Source of the DNA: Chryseobacterium viscerum
Lineage (GTDB): Bacteria; Bacteroidota; Bacteroidia; Flavobacteriales; Weeksellaceae
NCBI RefSeq assembly: GCF_002899945.2
Contig: NZ_PPEG02000008.1
Span: forward strand, 1-64,000
DNA: 64,000 bases
Direction of reading: 5' to 3'
Part shown: one piece after another, positions 1-8,560 of the stretch
Position numbering within the stretch: position 1 is the stretch's first letter
Layout of the letters: each line of letters begins with the position of its first letter
The notes under the pieces: generated by a model
Seen by the model: only the letters and a program-made list of their open reading frames with translations
What the model was told of the DNA's origin: nothing
The model's database searches: none
Program-made: the position numbers and the translations under genes

Positions 1-13
1 TGAAAGAAAAAAA

Positions 14-37
14 CAGGAAGGAAAACATTCCCTCCTG
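14..37. terminator. Imperfect inverted repeat, possible terminator
   Basis: Ten-base arms (14-23 and 28-37) pair with one mismatch around a 4-nt loop. An A-rich run precedes the hairpin, so a T-rich tail exists only on the minus strand. It may end a transcript, but the gene it would serve is not visible. The rest of 1-149 shows no coding sequence and, notably, no IS3 orfA. Confidence 0.3.
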
Positions 38-149
38 ATTATAAATAATGTGAAATGCAAAATTATAAGCCGAGCATTTGCTGTAATATTCCGTAATACA
101 CCATTTGTAAATACTTATAAATTTGTAGCTTAAATTTTAAACTTTTTAT

Positions 150-938
150 TTGCTTTTTGTCATAGAATGCGCCAGCGGGGGGGATGAGAAGGTATTGGCA
201 ATGGTATTGTCAATTCGTAAAAAGATGCCTAAAATAGGAACCCGAAAACTTTATTTCTTACTTAAAAATGATTTCGAAAAGGAAAACCTTCGTATAGGAA
301 GAGATCAGCTATTTAAGATTTTAAGGGCAAATTATCTTTTAATACCCAGAAGGCACAGTTACTTTAAAACAACAAACTCCAGACATTGGATGAAGAAATA
401 CCCCAATATTGTTAAAGAGAAAGAGTTGCAATGTTCAGAAAAAGTCTGGGTTGCAGATATTACTTATCTGAAGACTAAAGATAAAAATTATTATCTTCAT
501 TTGATTACCAATGCGTATTCAAAGAAAATTGTAGGATATGAATTGAGTGATAATTTACAAACCAGTTCCACATTAAAAGCATTAAAGCAAGCCATAAATA
601 GCCGGGTATACAGACATTCCTTAATTCATCATTCAGACCGAAGTCTGCAGTATTGCAGTAAAGAATATACAGAAATATTAAAGAAAAGCGACATCCTTAT
701 CAGTATGACAGAAAACTCGGATCCTTATGAAAATGCTATAGCAGAGAGAGTAAACGGCATTTTGAAATATGAATTTGGATTGATTGATACTTTTGAAGAC
801 TTTAAGAGTCTCTCACAGCAACTTGACCAATCAATTTATTATTACAATAATTTAAGACCTCATTTTTCCCTGAATTATAACATCCCTAGCCAAGTACATA
901 TGAAAAACAAAATCAGAATAGGAAAATTCCTACTCTGA
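150..938 (+). CDS. IS3-family transposase OrfB, N-terminally truncated
   Basis: This is an integrase-core (rve) transposase of the IS3 family. After an HTH_21-like stretch (KKMPKIGTRKLYFLL), the DDE domain shows VWVADITYLKT (first Asp), HHSDRSLQY (second Asp), and NAIAERVNGILKYEFG with the catalytic Glu, ending in the usual YNNLRPHFSLNY motif. Family similarity begins only near residue 14. The first dozen residues, read across a run of G, do not look like an OrfB start, and no OrfA with its frameshift window is present upstream. The gene is therefore probably the surviving 3' part of an element. A 24-bp IS-end-like sequence follows it. Mobility is doubtful without the left end. Confidence 0.85.
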   Translation: MLFVIECASGGDEKVLAMVLSIRKKMPKIGTRKLYFLLKNDFEKENLRIGRDQLFKILRANYLLIPRRHSYFKTTNSRHWMKKYPNIVKEKELQCSEKVWVADITYLKTKDKNYYLHLITNAYSKKIVGYELSDNLQTSSTLKALKQAINSRVYRHSLIHHSDRSLQYCSKEYTEILKKSDILISMTENSDPYENAIAERVNGILKYEFGLIDTFEDFKSLSQQLDQSIYYYNNLRPHFSLNYNIPSQVHMKNKIRIGKFLL

Positions 939-965
939 TTTAAGTATATTTGAAATATTAAACTA

Positions 966-989
966 GTCAACCTTTTTCAGGACTAGTCA
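966..989. repeat. Putative right terminal inverted repeat of the IS3-type element
   Basis: Read inwards on the minus strand, this segment starts TGACTAGTCCTGAAAAAGG and continues GTTGAC, which resembles the ends of Bacteroidota IS3-family elements. It lies 27 bp after the transposase stop, as expected for a right end. No matching left end is present in bases 1-149. Confidence 0.55.
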
Positions 990-1028
990 ATCTGCGACAC
1001 GATATAATTGTATGGTAGCAAGGAGGCA

Positions 1029-1178
1029 TTATTTTTTTTTCAATAATGATATTATTATCCATATAATATTAACCAATATAAATAATAAGATAATCCTATA
1101 TCCTAATATATGGGAAAAACGTCCAATTAGATAGAGAACAATTAAAAAAAATAACACAGCTATTTGTTTTCTAATCAT
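1029..1178 (-). CDS. 49-aa two-helix membrane protein, last gene of the RHS operon
   Basis: This short frame starts at ATG (complement of 1176-1178) and ends with three Lys codons and TAA. The protein has two hydrophobic segments, roughly residues 7-20 and 27-44, separated by a short basic loop, with a basic C-terminus. It lies 17 bp downstream of the 163-aa gene on the same strand, so it is probably co-transcribed with the RHS cassette. Base composition is very AT-rich, like the neighbouring orphan. I recognise no family. A role as part of the immunity function or as an accessory membrane protein is inference from position only. Confidence 0.5.
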   Translation of the reverse strand: MIRKQIAVLFFLIVLYLIGRFSHILGYRIILLFILVNIIWIIISLLKKK

Positions 1179-1195
1179 TTTATTTATATTTCAAA

Positions 1196-1687
1196 TTAAT
1201 TATTACTTATACTAAGATAGTATTCTAAAGAATTTAAGTAATCACTGTTTACGGTTACTATTCTTATTTTGTCATATTCAAATTTTTCCTCTTGGAGATA
1301 TTCTGCTTTGACACTTAGCATATTAAGAAAAAAAGATTTTTCATTAATATGTTGAATATTTCCTATTATAGAGTAAGAAGAACTTTCTAACGTTAGTTCG
1401 ACCAATTTCGATTGATTATAATGGTATTTTATAGTATCATAAATCGTATCAAAGGATTTATAACCAATAAAGCTATCGACATTTATTTTATGTTTGAAAA
1501 TAACCAAGCTAAGTAAATCCTTAGTTTTTTCTATATTTTTTATATATTTTTTATTAATAAAAAATATCCCATCCAACATGTAATCAACTGGATTTGATAA
1601 AATTATTAACAATTTCTCATTTTCATATAATTTTACCCCTTTAATTATTTCAGGAAAACGACTAATTTTAATGTTTAATATTTCCAT
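1196..1687 (-). CDS. Orphan 163-aa protein, candidate immunity protein for the RHS toxin
   Basis: The ATG overlaps the RHS stop codon in a TAATG arrangement, so translation is probably coupled. The protein has no signal peptide and no membrane segment and looks like a small soluble alpha/beta protein rich in Ile, Lys, Asn and Tyr. I recognise no domain. Its position directly behind the variable C-terminus of an RHS protein is the classic place for the cognate immunity protein of a polymorphic toxin, and its AT content is visibly higher than that of the RHS core. Both facts fit acquisition together with the toxin tip. The function is inferred from context alone. Confidence 0.6.
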   Translation of the reverse strand: MEILNIKISRFPEIIKGVKLYENEKLLIILSNPVDYMLDGIFFINKKYIKNIEKTKDLLSLVIFKHKINVDSFIGYKSFDTIYDTIKYHYNQSKLVELTLESSSYSIIGNIQHINEKSFFLNMLSVKAEYLQEEKFEYDKIRIVTVNSDYLNSLEYYLSISNN

Positions 1688-4600
1688 TATTTTCTTCTAT
1701 ATGGCATTTGTTTGGGGTTATCTTTCTTTTCACCTTCCTTATCTCTACTTTTTCTTTCTTGACCTTTTTCATGTGTCCCTTTAGTACTATTTTTTGCACC
1801 TTTTTTATGTTCTGCCTCATTTCCCCATTTTAAAGAGCCTCTCCTCTCTATAACGGTTTCTATGTCATCTATTGTTACTGGGTCGTCACTAAGGCTTTCT
1901 TTTAGTCGATCATACCAAGCATTATCGCTATACTCTACACCATCTCCCCATATATAGCTATTTCTATCTAAGTCAAATTGACTATTTGAGTCAAGTTCTA
2001 ATTGTGCTTGATAATCTTCTTCAGAATATTCAGAAGAAGGAATCATTTTCATTACAAAATATCCTCGACGAAACTCTTTTCTATTTTTGGTACTTTCGTT
2101 AGCATTAGGATCCTGAACAAACAACCTATTAGGTGTATCATCGCCTGTGTCAACCGTTACTGTTTTTACAGTCTCACCCTTTTTATTTTTAAACAAATAC
2201 TTATCTTCTCCATCTTCTGCAGAAATAGTATTTTGCATCTTTTCTTGAACAGGGCTAACTTGCATTCCATCAGGATCAGTAAATCTGATTGGGTTATTCA
2301 CAGTATAACTATAAGGTGAAAACCTACGATATTGTTCCGCCAACGGATCAACTACTCCCCATCTTCCAATATCCGGCATGTAGAATCTTGCTCCATAATC
2401 ATACATTCCTGTCTCCTGAAGCTCCTTCCCGTTGTACTTATACTGATATACATTCTGCGTTGTCTCTGTATAATTATGTATTAATCCAAAAGGATAATAA
2501 TTGTTTGTCTCTACAATTTCACCAGGTTTCCAAACATTAAAACATATCGGAGAACTACCATGTCTCGGTCTGTCACAGACTCTTGATAGATATTGCCTTG
2601 GTTGTATTATACCATCCTTATTGGTATCAGTATAACTTAATCTTACATTTCCTAAATGGTCTGTAAAATTGTATATATACTGATCCAACAGTGCATCATA
2701 ATATCCTTCTGTTGTTGGGACAATTCTCAGTATCACCTCAGGGGTTTCATTAGGATCTATTACTCCGTACATTTCTGAAGGTCTGGTAGATTTGTACTGG
2801 AATCCATCCAAATAATTCGTTTCTAAATCTCCAAAGAGCTTCTTAACCTTTACTCCATCTGCCCTATAGGTGTATTGGGTGATATTGGTGTTTTGGGTAA
2901 TCTCTTTAGGTAAATTTAAATAATTATATTGAATTGATGAAATCCCTTTATCAAGATGACTTATCATATTTCCGTTTCCATCTCCGGTATCATTATCATA
3001 TCCTATTATATTAGGAGTTGATGAGTAAGGATAACCCGATGGGTTCTGCTGCAGCTCAGTAACTTTCACCAACTTGTTCCCTACATAATCATACTTTAGA
3101 TTATCAATCATTAAAGTAGTATTAGCTCCCGGAAGCAACCCCTCAGTTCTCACAAGATTCAAAATATTTCCATTTACATCATAAGCCAGAAGCTCATTAT
3201 ACTCTTTAGCATAGGGATTCGTATCTTTTTGGTAAAAGCCTGCCGTGAGCCTGTTTAATGGATCATAAGCATATCCATACCTTTTTAAAGGTTCATTATC
3301 TTCAGTAAGGGTTTTCCAGGATACTTCAGCAATATTTCCATTGTATTTCGGTTTTACCTTTTGATTAGGATAATCTCCATTAGGAATTTCCAACCCTTCT
3401 ACTTTGTTATAATTAATCTTATACCCAAACAGATCACTTCCTAAGTTGGCTGGATCATTGATCTGAGTCAGCCACCCTCTGATATTATACTTATAATCTA
3501 TTTGCTGAAGTGGAGAAGCCGCTGCAATTCCTCCTACCTTTTTAAATTCTAACTGGGAAATTTCATTATACTTGTTTTGAGTCAAGTATTCTACCGGATT
3601 GCTGTCAATCTGATGCTTATGAACCAATAATCTGTTCTGATCATCATAATCAAAAGTTTCCGTAATCACTCTTTCCGTATCAGAGTCTAACCGCTTGTGT
3701 CTGGTAATGGTTTGTTTTGATAAACCCGCAAAATCAAGCTTGGATTCTGTTCGGGTAAACCCTCCTAAATGATTGATAGAATGGCTTCCAATGGCTTTTC
3801 CTTTGTTGTCATAATAAGTATAGTTCTTGGTCCAGTTATCGTCTTCAATATTTTTTACCACGCTCATCAAAGGAAGGCCTTTGGTACTTCTTCCATCAGC
3901 AGAAGAGGTATCCGTTAAAACAGTCATATCTGTTGTATTGGCAGGAAGTGCAGGATTGAAATTGTATCCCGGATAGGTGTCATAATAGTTTACAGATAGC
4001 AGGCTAACGATAGAGGAACCCTGAGGGTATGCAAAGTCTCTATTTCCATAATATACATCCATTCCCTGGCCGGAAAGACCTACAGTACCCGTTCTGTTAA
4101 CGTTATTGAATCCAAATGTTTCTGCTTTAGTCTGTTCCTCTGCTCTTGTTCCTCCGGTACTGATTCCTGTATAAGCTACTCTTCCAAGCTCGTCATATTT
4201 GGTGAACAGCCATTGTCCTTTTGTATTTAATTCAGCATCCTGAGTTGCCACCAGCTTATCCTGTTTGTCATACACCATAAACTCCCAGCCTTTACCGGGA
4301 AGCTTTTTTCCTACCAGTCTATTTCTTCCGTCATAGCGGTATTGATAGGCTAATGCGTCATGCTCAGGTGTTCCCCAACTGGCTAATTGGGACAAAAGCG
4401 GAGGAATCACAAAAGCCAACTGATCATATTTATTATAAACGTAATAGGTATCGGCATTTTCTGTAGCGCTGATCACTTTCCTGACCAATACAACCTGACC
4501 TCTGCTGTTTTTAAACTCAATCGTTTTATTTTCATCTTCATCAGCCACCGTATTTTTATACAGCTGAAAGTCTCCATAGATTCCATCATTACTGATGGTT

Positions 4601-5136
4601 GATGTGGTAATTCCGTTGGCAAGGGTTGTGGGAGCTCCAAATTTCCTTACTTTATCACCTGTAGTATTAACGTCATAGCCAAATTTTACAGGTTTTGTAT
4701 TCCAGTCATTACCCACTTGCTTCTGCTCCAGAACCCTATCTAAAGGGGAGTTTTCAATTATTTTTTCTGTGTAAATCTTTTCCGTACCATACGGAGTACT
4801 GCTTACATTACTAAAAGGATCAGAAACAAGGGTTCCATTGGATGTACCACTTTGAGGAATAGGAAGATAGTCTTTTATCTGCCTCCCAAACTGATCATAT
4901 ACAATAGGAACTACTACATCCTTTCCTAGCGGGGATGCTTTTATATTGATTATTTGCTTGGGTCTTCCCAATCCGTCCAGGTACTGAACCGTTTCTGAAG
5001 ATTTTGTGGCGGAGGCTCCGTTATAATCAAGATACGTTTTGGTCTGAACATAGTTTTCTGTATTGGGAAGCTGGGAAAGCTGGGACTTGGCAGTTCCCAT
5101 GATAAGGATTCCTATAGGGATTATGATTTTTTTCAT
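1687..5136 (-). CDS. Exported RHS/YD-repeat protein with DUF6443 and a variable C-terminal (toxin-like) tip
   Basis: The 1149-aa protein starts with a signal peptide (about residues 1-18, ending near AKSQ). A DUF6443-like domain follows (TVQYLDGLGRPKQ...YDQFGRQIKDYLP), then many YD repeats and a typical RHS core ending YSYTVNNPIRFTDPDGM near residue 958. The 191 residues after the core are unrelated to it. They include an acidic middle and a strongly basic tail with an HEKGQERKSRDKEGEKK pattern. In RHS toxins the repeats form a shell around such a tip, which carries the effector activity. I cannot assign the activity here. The gene follows the 1137-aa YD protein by 4 bp and overlaps the next gene by one base, indicating one operon. 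Confidence 0.85.
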   Translation of the reverse strand: MKKIIIPIGILIMGTAKSQLSQLPNTENYVQTKTYLDYNGASATKSSETVQYLDGLGRPKQIINIKASPLGKDVVVPIVYDQFGRQIKDYLPIPQSGTSNGTLVSDPFSNVSSTPYGTEKIYTEKIIENSPLDRVLEQKQVGNDWNTKPVKFGYDVNTTGDKVRKFGAPTTLANGITTSTISNDGIYGDFQLYKNTVADEDENKTIEFKNSRGQVVLVRKVISATENADTYYVYNKYDQLAFVIPPLLSQLASWGTPEHDALAYQYRYDGRNRLVGKKLPGKGWEFMVYDKQDKLVATQDAELNTKGQWLFTKYDELGRVAYTGISTGGTRAEEQTKAETFGFNNVNRTGTVGLSGQGMDVYYGNRDFAYPQGSSIVSLLSVNYYDTYPGYNFNPALPANTTDMTVLTDTSSADGRSTKGLPLMSVVKNIEDDNWTKNYTYYDNKGKAIGSHSINHLGGFTRTESKLDFAGLSKQTITRHKRLDSDTERVITETFDYDDQNRLLVHKHQIDSNPVEYLTQNKYNEISQLEFKKVGGIAAASPLQQIDYKYNIRGWLTQINDPANLGSDLFGYKINYNKVEGLEIPNGDYPNQKVKPKYNGNIAEVSWKTLTEDNEPLKRYGYAYDPLNRLTAGFYQKDTNPYAKEYNELLAYDVNGNILNLVRTEGLLPGANTTLMIDNLKYDYVGNKLVKVTELQQNPSGYPYSSTPNIIGYDNDTGDGNGNMISHLDKGISSIQYNYLNLPKEITQNTNITQYTYRADGVKVKKLFGDLETNYLDGFQYKSTRPSEMYGVIDPNETPEVILRIVPTTEGYYDALLDQYIYNFTDHLGNVRLSYTDTNKDGIIQPRQYLSRVCDRPRHGSSPICFNVWKPGEIVETNNYYPFGLIHNYTETTQNVYQYKYNGKELQETGMYDYGARFYMPDIGRWGVVDPLAEQYRRFSPYSYTVNNPIRFTDPDGMQVSPVQEKMQNTISAEDGEDKYLFKNKKGETVKTVTVDTGDDTPNRLFVQDPNANESTKNRKEFRRGYFVMKMIPSSEYSEEDYQAQLELDSNSQFDLDRNSYIWGDGVEYSDNAWYDRLKESLSDDPVTIDDIETVIERRGSLKWGNEAEHKKGAKNSTKGTHEKGQERKSRDKEGEKKDNPKQMPYRRK

Positions 5137-5140
5137 CGGT

Positions 5141-8100
5141 TTAGTTTTTATAATTGTATTTCATTTCCTTCAACACTTTGCCATCCATATTGATCACTTT
5201 TTCAAGTCGGCCTGCTGAATCATAGATGTAATTTTCTCTGATTCCGGATGGAGGGGTTATACTGGTTACCCCAATTAATAGGTCGTGGGTATAGGTGATA
5301 ATTTGAGGAGTTCTTCTTGGAACAGCCTCAATGGCTTTTCTGAAAGTAACCAAATCATTTATTAAAGCAGATTCATTGGCCGGATTGACAGCATCTGCAT
5401 TGGACGAATTGACGACAGCAGTAATGATGGCTTCAGGAATTTCGCTTAAGGTGATCCCTACGATTTTAGCAATAGGAAGGGTTTTATTATAGCCCCATAT
5501 AATAACCGTTGAAATACCATCTTTTGTGGCGTATTGCTGAAGATTTCCCTTGGAATCATATTGATCATACGTAACTTCGGTAGAAATAACATTTTGTAAA
5601 TCAGTAGATACTACAGAGCTTGGAAATAAGTTCAATGGGCTATCATACTTCGTTTCCACATTTGACACCACGACGTTATCCTTTTTGGTGATTGTCTGTA
5701 ACGGAATCCCTATGATATTGGCGTTGATAAGCCGCTGATCATTTTTCTCATGAGCATAGCTGGAAGTAGTTTCCGAGGTTGTATTATCTGCAAAAGTAGC
5801 TTTTTGCTTTATGGGATAATCTCTGGTATTATACGTAATATCTTCAACTGTTTTTAAAGTCTTCCCGTTAAAATATTCTATAGTCTCAGAATGGGTAGGA
5901 TTTGCTCTTCCTATAATCTCTTCCACCGGAAGAATGCGCATCATGCTGCTAACATTGGTACGGTTATCACAAAATGCATTTAATCCCTGATCTTGTATAC
6001 AGCCTGCATAATAATTTTCATAGGAGTTAAAATGACCTGCATACAAATACTCTGAGTAAGGTGAACTGATGTAACTTATATTAAGCCCTGTGAGAATTCT
6101 TGAATCATAGATCGTATATTCTGTATCTTTTTTATACAGGCTTACATTCGTATTGTCCTTTTTTTCATCCTTTGTCAATAATCCTCTTTTGTAATCGTAG
6201 TTATCTACAGGAAGAAATGGAGGTAGCTCAAAATTGATATAGTGTGAATCAGGATTAGGCTTATCAATAGGTGAAGTGTAAGAATATTCTGTTCTACCTT
6301 TATCCGTTTCTGAAACCGTTATATTCTGATATCCTACATCAGAACCCTGCGTTTTCTGAACAGGAAGAAAGCTCTGAGAGGAATAGATTGCAAATTCATT
6401 GGCATAAGGGTATTGACAGAATCCTATTGACATCCCTCCACAACCCGAAACGAATTTATTACTATATCCATACTGATAAGTCAATAAAGGTTTGGGAAAC
6501 ACCAGAGCACCACTGCTCTTTCCTGAATCCGCAAATTTGTGATAAGAAAAGGTAACTTTCTTTTGAGCAGTGGCATCATTTGGATTGTCATAATAACTGA
6601 TCGCATTAATTCTTATACCCCCTCCGTTAAGCCATTGCTTTTGTACAGGATTTTTGGTCTTAAATGAATAATTAACGAGAGCAGTTCCCTGATCATTTGA
6701 ATTCGTCCATGTAAATTTAATTCTATAAAAATATCCGCCTTCTAAGTTGATTTCTGAATTTGTCCCAATTAAACCATATGACTGTACCAACTCATGATTC
6801 AGGTTTAATTTTTCTAAGAATAAAAACCCGATGTTATCGGCATTGCTTAAAATTTCACCGCTTTCCAGCACCAATATTTTATTCTGAAGAATCTTTCCTA
6901 AACTGTAAGTAGCAGAATCAAAAAAAGTACTCTGTAATGTAACATTATTCACATCACTATACGTCCAGTTTTCAATATTATCATCAAAATTGGTAATAGG
7001 TGCTCCCAAATGATCAGATGAATACGTATTGGTTCTAAAATCGAAAGTCCTTAGACCTCCTGAAGGGAGCTTCATGCTTTTGAGGATATTCACATTGATA
7101 CAATCCGGTGAAACGTATTTTGCCAAAAGAGGATTAGCATTAGGACGAGGACAGTTAAACCACCCCCATGAATCTATTCCCAGCTTACGATCCTGTGGAT
7201 TGGATGTATAATCCAATACATAATCATATTCTTTATTGGAAGAAGAATCCAACTTTGTTACTTTGGAGAGTGATAACGTTTTGTTAGGTACATTTACTCC
7301 TGCTAGATTATAAGTAAAATAGCTGTAAGATAACTGGTGTGTTTCCAATAGCTTTCCGGATGCATCAAAAACTTTAACCTTATCTAGCTTTTGCAGCTGC
7401 TGAGGCAGACCATAGTTTGAATCTTCTCTTCCTTGTAGATAAGTAAAATTAATTTTCCCTTTTCCCGGTATTTCTATTTCTTTTAAACTTCGAACAAATG
7501 TATTGTTTGTTATCGTGTTCGTTTCGGAAGAAGCCGGCATCTGGCTATCGAAAGTCGTTGCTACAGGCAAAGTGTTTACATCTTCACTTGCCAACTTATT
7601 TCTACTTATATTGGAATGATCAGTATATTGGATTTCAGAAGGAGGATAATACTCCAGCTTTACCAATTCTGTATTGGATGTATTTGCAATTTTACTTAGG
7701 TGAAAAGCCGTAGTACTTTCACCAGAATCTTTTAAATTGGTTTGATACGAATCATAATATCCTATTTTATTAGATATACTTGATCTTTGAGTTCTCTCTA
7801 ATACATCAAAAGTAAAACTATTTCCATATTCATCAAGAATTACAAAAGATGCCACTTCTAATGCGTTATTAGGGTTAGTAGAACCTATGGCAATTTTTAG
7901 ATTATTTTTATCTAACTTTTTAACATATAAATTATTGTCAGAAGATTTTTTAATGATAAATCGACCGGTATAACCCATAAAATTGTATTGATAAAGGTCG
8001 TACTCCGTATCATATCGGCTAAAAAATAAGGCATCAAATAAAAGTCTTTTATACTGATCCGTATGATATACCCCACCTACAGCTAATTCATCCAGATATT

Positions 8101-8554
8101 TTCTTGTATAATTGGTGTGGGCTCCTGCATAGTTATATTCATCATAAAGAATTCCTACCCTTTGTTCAACGCCTTCAAAATTACGGTCATCCGCACTTCC
8201 TCTTATGGTTTTGGTGATGGTTCCTCCCGCAAAAAGACTCCATCCTAATCCTTCTTCTCCGGATTTTTCAAGAGGTTTTGCATTAAGAGGGTGATAATTT
8301 AAGGAAACATTCATAGCAATTTTAGAATCACTTGTTGGAATGCCTGCAAGTGGGATCTTAATATCCGGGATTCCTGTATAGTAGCTTACAGGAACTTCTT
8401 CAAATTTCATTAAACTATTGGCAGTGGGAGCAGCCGGATAAATTTGTTTGATATTATCCAGCGGACTGCTTGCTGAAGCTGGATTTGAATTTGTAGTCTG
8501 TGATTGTAAATACTGCATGAAAAACAATGGCAGTATTAAATATTTTTTTCTCAT
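5141..8554 (-). CDS. Exported YD-repeat-family protein, partner of the RHS protein
   Basis: This 1137-aa protein has a signal peptide (about residues 1-18, ending YLQSQ). Its N-terminal region (VSYYTGIPDIKIPL, then LNYHP and GLGWSL) resembles the SpvB/TcaC-like start found in Bacteroidota YD proteins. The C-terminus carries degenerate YD motifs (YTHDLLIG, ENYIYDSAGRLEKVINMDG). It has no RHS core and no separate C-terminal tip. The gene sits 6 bp downstream of the T9SS protein gene and 4 bp upstream of the RHS gene, so the two YD proteins are presumably made together. By analogy with TcB/TcC they could form one shell, but that is inference. Confidence 0.75.
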   Translation of the reverse strand: MRKKYLILPLFFMQYLQSQTTNSNPASASSPLDNIKQIYPAAPTANSLMKFEEVPVSYYTGIPDIKIPLAGIPTSDSKIAMNVSLNYHPLNAKPLEKSGEEGLGWSLFAGGTITKTIRGSADDRNFEGVEQRVGILYDEYNYAGAHTNYTRKYLDELAVGGVYHTDQYKRLLFDALFFSRYDTEYDLYQYNFMGYTGRFIIKKSSDNNLYVKKLDKNNLKIAIGSTNPNNALEVASFVILDEYGNSFTFDVLERTQRSSISNKIGYYDSYQTNLKDSGESTTAFHLSKIANTSNTELVKLEYYPPSEIQYTDHSNISRNKLASEDVNTLPVATTFDSQMPASSETNTITNNTFVRSLKEIEIPGKGKINFTYLQGREDSNYGLPQQLQKLDKVKVFDASGKLLETHQLSYSYFTYNLAGVNVPNKTLSLSKVTKLDSSSNKEYDYVLDYTSNPQDRKLGIDSWGWFNCPRPNANPLLAKYVSPDCINVNILKSMKLPSGGLRTFDFRTNTYSSDHLGAPITNFDDNIENWTYSDVNNVTLQSTFFDSATYSLGKILQNKILVLESGEILSNADNIGFLFLEKLNLNHELVQSYGLIGTNSEINLEGGYFYRIKFTWTNSNDQGTALVNYSFKTKNPVQKQWLNGGGIRINAISYYDNPNDATAQKKVTFSYHKFADSGKSSGALVFPKPLLTYQYGYSNKFVSGCGGMSIGFCQYPYANEFAIYSSQSFLPVQKTQGSDVGYQNITVSETDKGRTEYSYTSPIDKPNPDSHYINFELPPFLPVDNYDYKRGLLTKDEKKDNTNVSLYKKDTEYTIYDSRILTGLNISYISSPYSEYLYAGHFNSYENYYAGCIQDQGLNAFCDNRTNVSSMMRILPVEEIIGRANPTHSETIEYFNGKTLKTVEDITYNTRDYPIKQKATFADNTTSETTSSYAHEKNDQRLINANIIGIPLQTITKKDNVVVSNVETKYDSPLNLFPSSVVSTDLQNVISTEVTYDQYDSKGNLQQYATKDGISTVIIWGYNKTLPIAKIVGITLSEIPEAIITAVVNSSNADAVNPANESALINDLVTFRKAIEAVPRRTPQIITYTHDLLIGVTSITPPSGIRENYIYDSAGRLEKVINMDGKVLKEMKYNYKN

Positions 8555-8560
8555 TGTGTT

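Noticed and set aside
2002..7713. Plus-strand open frames of 60-105 codons inside the two YD/RHS genes
   Set aside because: They are antisense to strongly supported coding sequence, lack recognisable domains and have no promoter or ribosome-binding context.
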